From: Chlamydiota bacterium
GTDB lineage: Bacteria > Chlamydiota > Chlamydiia > Chlamydiales > Parachlamydiaceae
Direction: 5' to 3'
DNA: 64,000 bases
Assembly: GCA_013285965.1 (NCBI GenBank)
Contig: JABDGQ010000001.1
Span: forward strand, 63,106 to 127,105
Part shown: piece after piece, positions 32,011 to 41,500 of the stretch
Numbering within the stretch: position 1 is the stretch's first letter
Layout of the letters: every line of letters starts with the position of its first letter
The notes under the pieces: generated by a model
Told to the model about the DNA's origin: nothing
The model's input: only the letters and a program-made list of their open reading frames with translations
Database searches by the model: none
Program-made: the position numbers and the translations under genes

Positions 32011-33951
32011 ATTACGCTTACACTATCCAATCTATCTATGCGCTTTGGCGCTAAAATTCTTTTCGATGATGTCTCGTTGCAATTCCACCATAATCAACGT
32101 TATGGTTTGGTAGGGGCCAATGGTTCAGGCAAATCTACCCTTATTAAAATTCTCAGCGGTGAACTCACATCAGAGAAAGGGCAACTACATGCTCCACAAC
32201 GACAGACAATTGGCACTTTGCAACAAGATCATTATGCTTATGAAAATAGAATCATCTGTGACATTGTTGTAGAAGGCAATAAACAGCTCTACGCCGCTTT
32301 GCATAAAAAAAATCTGCTTTTAAACGAGAGCTCTTTTGCTGCGCATCATTGTGAAGATTTAGCTGAGGCAGAAAAGATTATTCATGCTCAGGGTGGTTAT
32401 GTCGCCTATAGTGAGGCGGCTAAGCTTTTAGAGGGTTTAGGGATTGCCCAAAAACAACACGAGCAACCCTTGCATACTTTGTCAGGTGGTTATAAGCTAC
32501 GCGTTTTATTAGCGCGCGTATTATTTGCCAAACCCGATCTATTAATTCTCGATGAGCCGACCAACCACTTAGATTTATATTCCATTCGTTGGCTAGAAAA
32601 CTATTTACGTAATTATAGTGGTACGATAATTTTGACATCACATGATCGCGATTTTTTAAATGGCGTTTGTACACAAATAGCTGACATCGATTACGGAACC
32701 ATCAAAATCTATAGCGGTAATTACAATGCCTTCCTAGAGCGCAAGAAATTAGATCGGATCGAAAAAGAACACCTCTTACAAAAACATGAAGAAAGGCGCT
32801 CGGATTTACAAGAATTTATCGATCGTTTTGGCGCCAAAGCCTCTAAAGCCCGTCAAGCTAAATCAAAAGGGCATTTAGTGGAACGCTTAGAAGAACAAAT
32901 GGCTGTATTAAATTGCAAGCCCACCACACATGTAGCACCTAAGTTAGAATTTATCCCCTTGCGCCCATCTGGCGCACATGTATTAGAAGTCAAAACATTA
33001 GCTAAATCTTATCAAGAACGACAAGTTTTAAATGATATCTCCTTTGCAATAGAGCGCGGTGAGCGCATTGCTATTATTGGTGCAAATGGCATGGGTAAAT
33101 CAACATTGTTAAAGATATTAATGCAGCGCATTACCCCTGATCAAGGTAGCTTTACTTGGGGTTTTGCTGCTCACTTAGCTTACTTTCCACAAGATTTATC
33201 CACTGAAATAGCAGGTGATTTTTCGCTATTAGAGTGGTTAGGACAGTGGGATAGTAATGTAGCGCAGGAAAAGTTGCGCGATTTATTAGGGCGCGTTTTG
33301 TTTTCAGGCGATGTCGTCCATCAAAAAGTCAATACTCTTAGTGGCGGAGAAATGGCGCGCCTGGTGCTGGCCAAAATTATTTTACAAAAACCTAACGTAT
33401 TATTACTAGATGAGCCAACTAATCATCTTGATATGGAAGCTATCGAAGAATTAGCCAGAGCACTAGAAGCCTTTGAAGGCACTTTGTTATTAGTAAGCCA
33501 TAATCGCTACTTTGTCTCTCGTCTGGCACAACGCATTTTAGAAATCGGTAGCGATGGCATCAATGATTTTCGCGGGACCTACGATGAATTTTTGATCAGA
33601 GAAGGTCATAACGATCATTTAGATCGCAAAGCTAATTTACAGACACGGCGTACACAGGATCAAAATAGTGTAGTAGCTTATGCTTCATATGCCACTCAGA
33701 AAAAAGCTAAAAATGAAAAAGAGCAATTAAAAAAGCGTATTGCGCAAATTGAAAAAACTTGTGCTCATTTAGAAGAGCAAATTGCCAAGATTCACACGCT
33801 AATGGAGCGTGATGATTTTTACAGCCAGCACGATGCTGCACAACAACAACATTTTATCGCAAAATGCGCTGAATTGCAAAAGGAACTAGAATCATTGCTA
33901 ATCCAATGGGAAAACAGTTCTCTGACTTTACAGGCTTTAGAGCATGAATGA
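32011..33951 (+). CDS. ABC-F family ATPase (ribosome-associated), probable ATT start
   Basis: About 646-aa soluble protein with two ABC domains and no membrane part. Walker A GANGSGKST and GANGMGKST, signatures LSGGYKLRVLLARVLF and LSGGEMARLVLAKIIL, Walker B LLILDEPTNHLD and VLLLDEPTNHLD, a charged linker between the domains, and a C-terminal coiled coil. ABC-F proteins act at the ribosomal E site. The first ATG (32038) would remove the N-terminal strand ITLTLSNLS that all family members have; the frame is open upstream to ATT 32011, which has AAGGA 5 bp ahead, so I place the start there. The stop overlaps the next gene by 8 bp. Confidence 0.9.
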   Translation: MTLTLSNLSMRFGAKILFDDVSLQFHHNQRYGLVGANGSGKSTLIKILSGELTSEKGQLHAPQRQTIGTLQQDHYAYENRIICDIVVEGNKQLYAALHKKNLLLNESSFAAHHCEDLAEAEKIIHAQGGYVAYSEAAKLLEGLGIAQKQHEQPLHTLSGGYKLRVLLARVLFAKPDLLILDEPTNHLDLYSIRWLENYLRNYSGTIILTSHDRDFLNGVCTQIADIDYGTIKIYSGNYNAFLERKKLDRIEKEHLLQKHEERRSDLQEFIDRFGAKASKARQAKSKGHLVERLEEQMAVLNCKPTTHVAPKLEFIPLRPSGAHVLEVKTLAKSYQERQVLNDISFAIERGERIAIIGANGMGKSTLLKILMQRITPDQGSFTWGFAAHLAYFPQDLSTEIAGDFSLLEWLGQWDSNVAQEKLRDLLGRVLFSGDVVHQKVNTLSGGEMARLVLAKIILQKPNVLLLDEPTNHLDMEAIEELARALEAFEGTLLLVSHNRYFVSRLAQRILEIGSDGINDFRGTYDEFLIREGHNDHLDRKANLQTRRTQDQNSVVAYASYATQKKAKNEKEQLKKRIAQIEKTCAHLEEQIAKIHTLMERDDFYSQHDAAQQQHFIAKCAELQKELESLLIQWENSSLTLQALEHE

Positions 33952-35161
33952 AGCTAAAACTCATATAATTGTTGGTGGTGGTGCCGCCGGTTTTTTTGGC
34001 GCTATTGCTTGCGCGCAACATCACCCTTGCGATCGCGTTATTATCGTTGAAAAATCAGCACAGGTATTATCTAAAGTACGCATCTCAGGCGGTGGGCGCT
34101 GTAATGTCACTCATGCTTGTTTTGATCCAGCCGCTTTAATTACTTATTATCCACGCGGTGCCAAAGAGTTACGTGGTCCTTTTAGTCGCTTTCAGCCTCT
34201 TGACACTATTGCCTGGTTTGAAAGTCGCGGCGTTACTTTAAAGACCGAAGAAGACGGGCGTATGTTTCCGACTACTGATGATTCAGGAACAATCATCAAT
34301 TGTCTGCAGCAAGAAGCAAAACGATTAAAGGTGGAAGTTTTATTACAACATGCACTGCAAGAGATAAAAATTAAAGGTTCAGGCTTTGATTTGCATTTTG
34401 CAAACGAAAAAATAGTTTTTTGTGATCGTTTGTTATTGACTACTGGTAGTGCCCCCAAAATACATGCGATGTTAGCACAATTAGGACATAAAATCGTGCC
34501 ACCCGTACCATCGCTATTCACCTTTAATATACCTGACTCACCGCTACTTGATTTGGCTGGTATAGCTGTTGATGCGGTTAAAGTTGCTCTGCCTGCTTGT
34601 GGCTGCCAACAAAATGGCCCCATACTATTGACTCATTGGGGATTAAGCGGTCCTTCTGTACTAAAAGCTTCTGCTTGGGCAGCCCGTGAATTATGCGATT
34701 TGAATTATAAGACAGAGCTTATTGTTAATTGGATACCTAAATACACTCCTGAAGAGCTTAAACAAAGCATACTAAAGCACAAACAGGCAACAAGCCTACG
34801 GCAAATTAGCGCTGACCCCCTATTTAATCTTCCTAAACAACTATGGAAACGGCTAGTAACTTTAGCAGGGTTTGAATCTACCCAAAAGTGGTCTAATCTA
34901 TCGCACTTGCAACTACAGAATTTAGCACAAAATTTGCAAGCTACCACTTTGCAGATCGCCGGCAAAACCACCTATAAACAAGAATTTGTGACCTGTGGTG
35001 GTATAGCCCTTGATGAGGTAAACTTTAAAACTATGAGCAGTCGCCAAATACCAAATTTATTTTTTGCTGGTGAAATTTTAAATATCGATGGCGTGACGGG
35101 TGGCTTTAATTTTCAAAATGCTTGGACGACTAGTTGGATTGCTGGGCAAGCGATGAACTAA
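33944..35161 (+). CDS. HI0933/YhiN-type FAD-dependent oxidoreductase
   Basis: 405-aa flavoprotein. N-terminal Rossmann motif VGGGAAGFFGAIA (about 10-22), family motif SGGGRCNVTH (about 48-57), and the C-terminal FAD-contact segment GGFNFQNAWTTSWIAGQAM. Proteins of this family are putative reductases of unsettled substrate. It is coupled to the ABC-F gene by an 8-bp overlap. A family-1 element begins 5 bp after its stop. Confidence 0.88.
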   Translation: MNEAKTHIIVGGGAAGFFGAIACAQHHPCDRVIIVEKSAQVLSKVRISGGGRCNVTHACFDPAALITYYPRGAKELRGPFSRFQPLDTIAWFESRGVTLKTEEDGRMFPTTDDSGTIINCLQQEAKRLKVEVLLQHALQEIKIKGSGFDLHFANEKIVFCDRLLLTTGSAPKIHAMLAQLGHKIVPPVPSLFTFNIPDSPLLDLAGIAVDAVKVALPACGCQQNGPILLTHWGLSGPSVLKASAWAARELCDLNYKTELIVNWIPKYTPEELKQSILKHKQATSLRQISADPLFNLPKQLWKRLVTLAGFESTQKWSNLSHLQLQNLAQNLQATTLQIAGKTTYKQEFVTCGGIALDEVNFKTMSSRQIPNLFFAGEILNIDGVTGGFNFQNAWTTSWIAGQAMN

Positions 35162-35165
35162 ACTA

Positions 35166-35332
35166 TTCGCCTTAAGCATAATTTGAAGACTCTCTTTAGT
35201 ACCTATCCGCAGCCATCTATAAAGGAGACTCATTTTGCAAAGAGCTTAAGGCTATTTGCTGCAATGTGTTTCCTCATATATAGCTATAGGCTATGTCAAA
35301 AAACGCATTCTTAAAGTTCTGCGTAAGGTGAG
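35166..35332 (-). repeat. Family-1 MITE-like element (167 bp, inverted)
   Basis: Full-length but more divergent copy in the opposite orientation, between two convergent genes. Its end at 35311-35332 encodes the last residues and stop (NSPYAEL, TAA) of the glycogen debranching enzyme gene. Confidence 0.85.
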
Positions 35333-37320
35333 TTTTTAAGATGTGTTTTTAAATTTATACAACTGCGTAACACCTCAGCAATGCTCCAGGCTTGCGCAAA
35401 GCATCCCCTTACATTGTAAGGAGCATGTGCATCAAAAATCTCGCCAATGGTACCGATGCAAAACTTATTGAGCAACTCTTCAAAAACAAACAAAATATCA
35501 TAAATCTGTTTGGTCTCATTCGGATATACTTTTAACCACACATCAATATAGGGACCAATCAACCATGGCCAAACCGTCCCTTGATGATAGGCCCCATCAC
35601 GAGTGCGTAAATCGCCATCATAGCTACTTTTAAAATCAGGATGTGTGGGAGACAATGTTCTCAAACCGTAAGGGGTCAACAATTCTTTTTCTACAATATC
35701 AAGTACAGCCTTCCAGTGTTTTTTATCTAGAACCGGAAAGGTTAGTGAAATAGCAAAAAGTTGATTGGGTCGCAGAGCATCATCATTGCCATTTTTTCCT
35801 TCAATCACATCGTAAAGACAATTTGTTTTGGCATTCCAAAACTTCTGATTAAAGGAATCATAACATTTTTTAGCAATATCCAAAGGTTGCTTTGTCCATT
35901 TTTCAAATAGTCTAAGGGCGTTATACCAAAGTGCGTTTATTTCGACAGCTTTTCCTCTTCGCGGTGTAACGATCCAATCACCCATTTTGGCATCCATCCA
36001 AGTTAAGGCATAACCCTCTTGACCTTGCATGAGTAGCCCATCATCATCCATTTTAATTCCAAAGCGCGTCCCTTTAATATGTTGATTGATAATTTCTTGC
36101 AATTTAGGTAAAAGGAAATCCAAGATTTCCCCATCCCCTGTTATGTCAATGTAGCGATCAATAGCATGAAAGAACCACAATGTAGCATCAGCAGTATTAT
36201 AAATACCAAGCACTTCCCCATCAGGGAACATGTTTGGAATCAAGCCATCTTGAATATAATAAGCAAATGTATGCAAAATAGAGTGTGCTTCTCGAGAACG
36301 ACCAGTTAATAAAGTTAACCCCTCCAAAGAGATCATCGTATCGCGTCCCCAATCGGTAAACCAGGGGTAACCGGCGATAACCGTTCTAACACTTTCTCCA
36401 AAAGCTTGTAATCTAACCATATCATTAAAACGAGTACGCGGTGAGATAATGAATTGATCAGCCGCTAGCACTAATTTAGCTAAAAATGGACTTTTACTAA
36501 TCTCACCGGCAGTCCTGAGCAGATTCTTTTTTCTAATACGCTCAACATGCCAAGCCTCATTATGCGATAAAGCAAAAATCGTTTCCCAAGATTCGACTGA
36601 GACTACAAAAGATATTCTTTTATTGGGAGTTAAGGTGACAATGAAAGCGCCAGGACTTTTTAGCGAGCCGACTGATTCATAACCTCTTTCAGCTTCAGTT
36701 TGATAAAAAACGTTTGGCAATTCTTCGGATACTAAAAGTAATTCTGTGGGCGCATTGCTGTGGATACGCAAAGTGGGAAAATGGGGACATTGAATTTCAT
36801 ATTGAAAATCTCTAGCCTGCACCGTATAGCTTTCATTTGGAATCTCAACATTTACTGCTTCTTCATTTCGCCTAAAGTGAAAAAATGGACGCCATTGCAA
36901 AAAAGCATTTTCGATATTAGAAAGCAATTTATAGCTTATGTGTAGCGTATTTTGATTGTAAACAAGAAACAGACTTTTTTCAAACAGTAGGCCGTTAATT
37001 TCATATTTCCAAATCGGTATACCATCTTCTATACGAAATTCTACCAAATGAGTAGAGAGAAATGGTTCTTCCCCCACTAATCTGACATTAGATAATGCTA
37101 TAGGAGGTTGATTAGCTATTATAATGCTTTCATGAATGTAGTTGAGCATTATGGTTCGACCATAAGGGGCAGGAAGTGCTGCATTTAAAAAAGAATGATA
37201 TTTTCGCATTGGAATGCCAGAAATAGAACCACAAGCAAAACCGCCAATACCATTTGTGACAAGCCACTCATGGAAAGCTGCTTCTGGAGTCTTTAAATCA
37301 ATTTTAGTGGCTGTCTTCAT
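35311..37320 (-). CDS. Glycogen debranching enzyme (amylo-alpha-1,6-glucosidase type)
   Basis: 669-aa enzyme of the GDE family acting on alpha-1,6 branches of glycogen. An N-terminal beta-sandwich domain (about 1-260, with WLVTNGIGGFACGSISGIP) is followed by an (alpha/alpha)6 barrel with the diagnostic GYPWFTDWGRDTMISLEGL and DGAYHQGTVWPWLIGPYIDV. It lies 3 bp after treZ, so the two are an operon for alpha-glucan use. The C-terminal NSPYAEL is contributed by a family-1 repeat. Confidence 0.9.
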   Translation of the reverse strand: MKTATKIDLKTPEAAFHEWLVTNGIGGFACGSISGIPMRKYHSFLNAALPAPYGRTIMLNYIHESIIIANQPPIALSNVRLVGEEPFLSTHLVEFRIEDGIPIWKYEINGLLFEKSLFLVYNQNTLHISYKLLSNIENAFLQWRPFFHFRRNEEAVNVEIPNESYTVQARDFQYEIQCPHFPTLRIHSNAPTELLLVSEELPNVFYQTEAERGYESVGSLKSPGAFIVTLTPNKRISFVVSVESWETIFALSHNEAWHVERIRKKNLLRTAGEISKSPFLAKLVLAADQFIISPRTRFNDMVRLQAFGESVRTVIAGYPWFTDWGRDTMISLEGLTLLTGRSREAHSILHTFAYYIQDGLIPNMFPDGEVLGIYNTADATLWFFHAIDRYIDITGDGEILDFLLPKLQEIINQHIKGTRFGIKMDDDGLLMQGQEGYALTWMDAKMGDWIVTPRRGKAVEINALWYNALRLFEKWTKQPLDIAKKCYDSFNQKFWNAKTNCLYDVIEGKNGNDDALRPNQLFAISLTFPVLDKKHWKAVLDIVEKELLTPYGLRTLSPTHPDFKSSYDGDLRTRDGAYHQGTVWPWLIGPYIDVWLKVYPNETKQIYDILFVFEELLNKFCIGTIGEIFDAHAPYNVRGCFAQAWSIAEVLRSCINLKTHLKNSPYAEL

Positions 37321-37323
37321 AAA

Positions 37324-39174
37324 CTAAACAACTTTTTTTGTTTTTAATAAAATGGCCGAATGTCCCAATAATTTCCAAGAGGGCTTATTAATCGGTGGGG
37401 TGCCGCCTCCACCATAAATAGTTGATTCACTTGACCATTGCAGCTGTAATGGATCATTGAGCGCTGTACCTAAAAGAGGCTCTGGAGAGGGTAAAAAATA
37501 GTAGTCTGGACCAAAATTTACAATCAATACACGATCACCATCCTCTTCCCCAAAGTAACGCAATACCAAGCAATCGGTCCCTAAAACGGCACCATCAATT
37601 TTTATGTTTTGTATTTTTTTAAACACTTCATCTGTTTTTCTCAAGTTAATTAAGTCTCGATAAAGAGTATATATTTTTGATCCTTCTCTATCTTTTGCAT
37701 TTAATTTACTTTTTATAAAAGTGAGTGGGTTTTCCGGATCTGGCAGTGTTTTTTTAATTTCTGCTGTGGCACAGCGTGGAAATTGTCCCATTTCCTTTCT
37801 TCGTCCTTTGCGGACTATGGGAGCAAGATCGGGCGCATGATCGGCAAAATAATAAAAAGGCTGCATCGAATTGTACTCTTGCCCTTGGAATAGCATGGGT
37901 GTGTTTGGACTTAATAAAAATAGAGCTGTTAGAGCTTTGTAATTGCCTTGATCAGCTTTTTCATGCAGCCTCAGTCCTCCTAAATTAGCCACCTGGTCAT
38001 GATTTTCTAAAAAAATCACCATGGATTCAGGTTTAATAGAAAAATATGGAACGCCACGGGATTTGGCTTGCCAACTATAATATTGTCCTTGATAAAGAAA
38101 CCCATATTTTATTGCCGAAATAAACTCTTGGGGTGTTCCTAGATAATCAAAGCAATAAGCTTCACGCTTTCCAGTTAAACGCACTACGGAGGCATGGTGA
38201 AAATCATCATTCCAAAGCATATCATATCCATAACCACCTTCCTCATATGGTCTAAGCAACTTGGTGTTTTGCGGTTCATTTTCCCCAATAATTATAGTTT
38301 TGCGCTCGCCACCACTAGTTTTAACTACCCTGCTCAGTTCTTCTAAAATATGCATGGGTGTGGAGGAAAATAACCAAGGGGTAGCGTCGATGCGCAAGCC
38401 ATCAAAATGATACTCTTCAATCCAATAACGAGCATTGGTTAAAAAAAAATCACGCGAACCTTGTAAATCAAAATTAATGGCGTTTCCCCAATCAGTAGTA
38501 AAATGATCGCTCAGATATCCTTTAGCAAATTGTATCATCTGATTCCCCTCTGGTCCCAGATGATTGTAAACGACATCCAAAATCACCCCCATCCCCAAGC
38601 GATGGGCTGTATTGATAAAACATTTAAGCTCTTTAGGAGTGCCATATAAATGGGTGGGTGCAAAAATATTAACACCATCATATCCCCACCCAAAATGCCC
38701 TGGAAAATCATTCAGTGGTAATATTTCAATGAGTGTGATCCCTAATTCGGCTAATCTTTTTAATTCTTTGGTGGCAGCATGATATGTGCCGGCTTCGGTA
38801 AAAGTGCCAATATGCATCTCATATATTATGTGACCTTGCGTGCCAACACCATGCCAATGTTGATCACTCCATTCATAATTGCTATTTACTACACAAGAAG
38901 GTCCTTGTGGCCCTTTTGGTTGATAACGCGAAGCTGGATCGGCTAGCCATTGAATTGAATTTGCAAAATGAAAATAATAAAAACTATTTTCACCAATATC
39001 TTTGATGAAAATAGAAAAATAACCATCTTTTTCTTTTTTCATCTCATGACTTATGCTTTCAGGATCTCCTGCAATCACTAAAAAAACTTTATTATGATCC
39101 GGTGCCCACACTCTAAAATCTACCCCTTTACCAGATATAATTTCTGCTCCAATGTGATATTTGCGCTTATGCAT
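37324..39174 (-). CDS. treZ: Malto-oligosyltrehalose trehalohydrolase
   Basis: 616-aa GH13 enzyme that releases trehalose from maltooligosyl-trehalose. The N-terminal CBM48/isoamylase-N domain (about 1-100, with GVDFRVWAPDHNKVFLV) precedes the barrel with VILDVVYNHLGPEGN, the nucleophile in FDGLRIDATPWLF, acid/base Glu in IIGENEPQN and LENHDQVANLGG. The layout fits TreZ better than a branching enzyme. Its usual partner treY is not in the window; a debranching enzyme is adjacent instead. Confidence 0.88.
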   Translation of the reverse strand: MHKRKYHIGAEIISGKGVDFRVWAPDHNKVFLVIAGDPESISHEMKKEKDGYFSIFIKDIGENSFYYFHFANSIQWLADPASRYQPKGPQGPSCVVNSNYEWSDQHWHGVGTQGHIIYEMHIGTFTEAGTYHAATKELKRLAELGITLIEILPLNDFPGHFGWGYDGVNIFAPTHLYGTPKELKCFINTAHRLGMGVILDVVYNHLGPEGNQMIQFAKGYLSDHFTTDWGNAINFDLQGSRDFFLTNARYWIEEYHFDGLRIDATPWLFSSTPMHILEELSRVVKTSGGERKTIIIGENEPQNTKLLRPYEEGGYGYDMLWNDDFHHASVVRLTGKREAYCFDYLGTPQEFISAIKYGFLYQGQYYSWQAKSRGVPYFSIKPESMVIFLENHDQVANLGGLRLHEKADQGNYKALTALFLLSPNTPMLFQGQEYNSMQPFYYFADHAPDLAPIVRKGRRKEMGQFPRCATAEIKKTLPDPENPLTFIKSKLNAKDREGSKIYTLYRDLINLRKTDEVFKKIQNIKIDGAVLGTDCLVLRYFGEEDGDRVLIVNFGPDYYFLPSPEPLLGTALNDPLQLQWSSESTIYGGGGTPPINKPSWKLLGHSAILLKTKKVV

Positions 39175-39319
39175 TATAATTTTTCCTTAGATGGTATATA
39201 TCGCAACATATGCAAAAACAATTTTTCAGCAAAGAAAAAATAGACATAGCACTCTCACTTGACCTATATGCAGTGAGGAAATAACATAATTAAAAACAAA
39301 AGATTTCTAAAGTAATCCT

Positions 39320-40087
39320 ATGAAAGCAAGTTTACAGTTTTTGGGAACGGGTGCCTCAGCAGGCGTGCCGTTAATTGGATGTGACTGTGCAGTGTGTCTT
39401 TCAACAGCAAGCTTTAATAATCGAATGCGTTCATCGGCTTTATTACGTATAAATGAGAAACAGTTATTGATAGATATTGGACCTGATTTCCGCACACAAG
39501 CACTGCGCAATAAAATTTCGCATTTAGATGGTGTATTGCTAACACACGCCCATTATGATCATGTGGCAGGTATTGACGATCTACGCCCTATTTTTTTTCA
39601 TCGCACCACACCTCTACCGATTCTACTTTCACAAGAAACTGCTAATGAATTAGCTGTTCGTTATAGCTATCTTTTGCATTCCAAACATATTGATGATCAA
39701 ATTGCATTACACATATTGCCAAAAACAGACGGGGAAATATTATTTGCTGATGTTTTGATTAAATATGTCTCATATAAGCAAGCCAATATGCAGGTAAACG
39801 GCTATCGCTTTGGTAATCTTGCTTATGTATCTGACATTAGAGAATTTCCAAATTCCATTTTTGAGCAGTTAGAAGGTGTACAATACCTCATTATCAGCGC
39901 ACTACGCCTGACACCATCTTTAATGCATTTATCGGTGCAAGAAGCCATCGATTTTGCCACAAAGTTAAATGTTAAATATGTTTGGCTAACCCATCTCTCT
40001 CATGATCTAGATTATGCCAGCACTAATGCTATGCTTCCCAATTATATTCGTTTAGCTTATGATGGATTGGAAATTGAATTTGAATAA
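39320..40087 (+). CDS. Metallo-beta-lactamase-fold hydrolase (PhnP-like)
   Basis: 255-aa protein. FLGTGASAGVPLIGCDCAVC at the N-terminus, with the Cys-x-Cys-x-x-Cys cluster seen in PhnP-like enzymes, then the zinc motif THAHYDHVAGIDD and later His residues in WLTHLSHDLDY. PhnP is a cyclic-phosphate diesterase; here the substrate is unknown. It is transcribed divergently from treZ and is followed 50 bp later by hflX. Confidence 0.88.
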   Translation: MKASLQFLGTGASAGVPLIGCDCAVCLSTASFNNRMRSSALLRINEKQLLIDIGPDFRTQALRNKISHLDGVLLTHAHYDHVAGIDDLRPIFFHRTTPLPILLSQETANELAVRYSYLLHSKHIDDQIALHILPKTDGEILFADVLIKYVSYKQANMQVNGYRFGNLAYVSDIREFPNSIFEQLEGVQYLIISALRLTPSLMHLSVQEAIDFATKLNVKYVWLTHLSHDLDYASTNAMLPNYIRLAYDGLEIEFE

Positions 40088-40137
40088 CTAACTCACCTTA
40101 AAAGGCAACAAAAGGTGCTTAAATAAGGAATAATACC

Positions 40138-41463
40138 GTGTCAGATTTTGCCCCACATCATCGTGAAGATCTACTAAGCACATCTAAAAAAATTCCTAGA
40201 GCCATTTTGGTATCGACTTATCAAGGAACAACGCAAATTGCCAACTGTCAAGAACATTTACGCGAATTGGCTTTGTTGACAAGCACTTATGGCGTAGCTG
40301 CTGTGCAGCAAATTCCTTGCACAATGCGCAAATGCGATCCAGCTACATATATAGGCAAAGGAAAGCTCACAGAACTTGTGCAAATAGCACAAGCTGAAGC
40401 AGCAGATATGATCATTTTTGATGATGAGATTACACCGGCACAGCAACGCAATTTACAAAAAGTTTTTCAACTTCCCGTATTAGATCGCACCGAAGTGATC
40501 TTAGGGGTCTTTGCACAACGTGCGCAAACTAAAGAAGCACATTTGCAAATTGAATTAGCAAAAGTAAAGTATGAGGCACCTCGTCTTAAGAGTATGTGGA
40601 ATCATCTATCGCGTCAATCGGGCACATCAGGAGGTGGCGGCGGTGGCGCTTATTTAAAAGGCGAAGGTGAAAAGCAAATCGAGATTGATCGTCGCATTTT
40701 AAAACGTAAAATAGATCAATTACAAAAAGAAATTGAAGAGGTGCGCAAGCATCGTCATATTCAACGCTCCAATCGCCAAAAAACACAAATACCAGTATTT
40801 GCTATTGTCGGTTACACCAATGCCGGTAAATCAACATTACTTAATGCATTAACTGATGCAGGAGTGTTTGTAGAAGATAAATTATTTGCCACGCTTGATA
40901 CAATTACCCGCAAGTTTACTTTGAACAATCATCAAGATATCTTGCTAATCGATACAGTCGGTTTCATCCGTAAACTACCACACTTACTGATTGCAGCTTT
41001 TAAAAGCACCTTGGAAGAATCATTGGCCGCTGATATTTTATTACATTTGATTGACGTTAGTCATCCAATGGCTGAAGAACAAGCTAAAACCACGTATGAA
41101 GTGTTAAAAGAGTTGGGGGCCCAGCAAAAAAACATTATCACAGTATTTAATAAAATCGATCTGCCTCATGATGAAGCTATGTTATTACGTCTACGCATGA
41201 GTTATCCTAAAAATGTGCAGATTTCAGCAAAAACACAGGCAGGCTTTGCGGAACTGCAAGAAATGATGATCTATGAAATAAGTCAGCAACGGCATATGAT
41301 TTACCTGAGCATTCCGCAAAGTGACTATGCCATGGTCAGCGCAATCATCCGTTCTGGTGAAATTCTAAAACAAGAATATGAAGAAAACAATATTTTATTA
41401 GCTGTTAATATTCCATTAACTTTGCTGTATAAACTAGCCGATTATCAAATTGAATCTTTTTAA
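40138..41463 (+). CDS. hflX: Ribosome-associated GTPase HflX, GTG start
   Basis: 441-aa GTPase that splits stalled ribosomes. The HflX N-terminal domain (AADMIIFDDEITPAQQRNLQ) is followed by the Gly-rich linker TSGGGGGGAYLKGEGEKQIE, coiled coil, and G domain with G1 GYTNAGKST, G3 DTVGFI, G4 NKIDL and G5 SAK. GTG 40138 is the start, with AAGGA 8 bp upstream. It converges with gapA (38-bp gap). Confidence 0.95.
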   Translation: MSDFAPHHREDLLSTSKKIPRAILVSTYQGTTQIANCQEHLRELALLTSTYGVAAVQQIPCTMRKCDPATYIGKGKLTELVQIAQAEAADMIIFDDEITPAQQRNLQKVFQLPVLDRTEVILGVFAQRAQTKEAHLQIELAKVKYEAPRLKSMWNHLSRQSGTSGGGGGGAYLKGEGEKQIEIDRRILKRKIDQLQKEIEEVRKHRHIQRSNRQKTQIPVFAIVGYTNAGKSTLLNALTDAGVFVEDKLFATLDTITRKFTLNNHQDILLIDTVGFIRKLPHLLIAAFKSTLEESLAADILLHLIDVSHPMAEEQAKTTYEVLKELGAQQKNIITVFNKIDLPHDEAMLLRLRMSYPKNVQISAKTQAGFAELQEMMIYEISQQRHMIYLSIPQSDYAMVSAIIRSGEILKQEYEENNILLAVNIPLTLLYKLADYQIESF

Positions 41464-41500
41464 ATTTTTTCTTCACTAGATTTCTTTTCAAATCAGGTTG

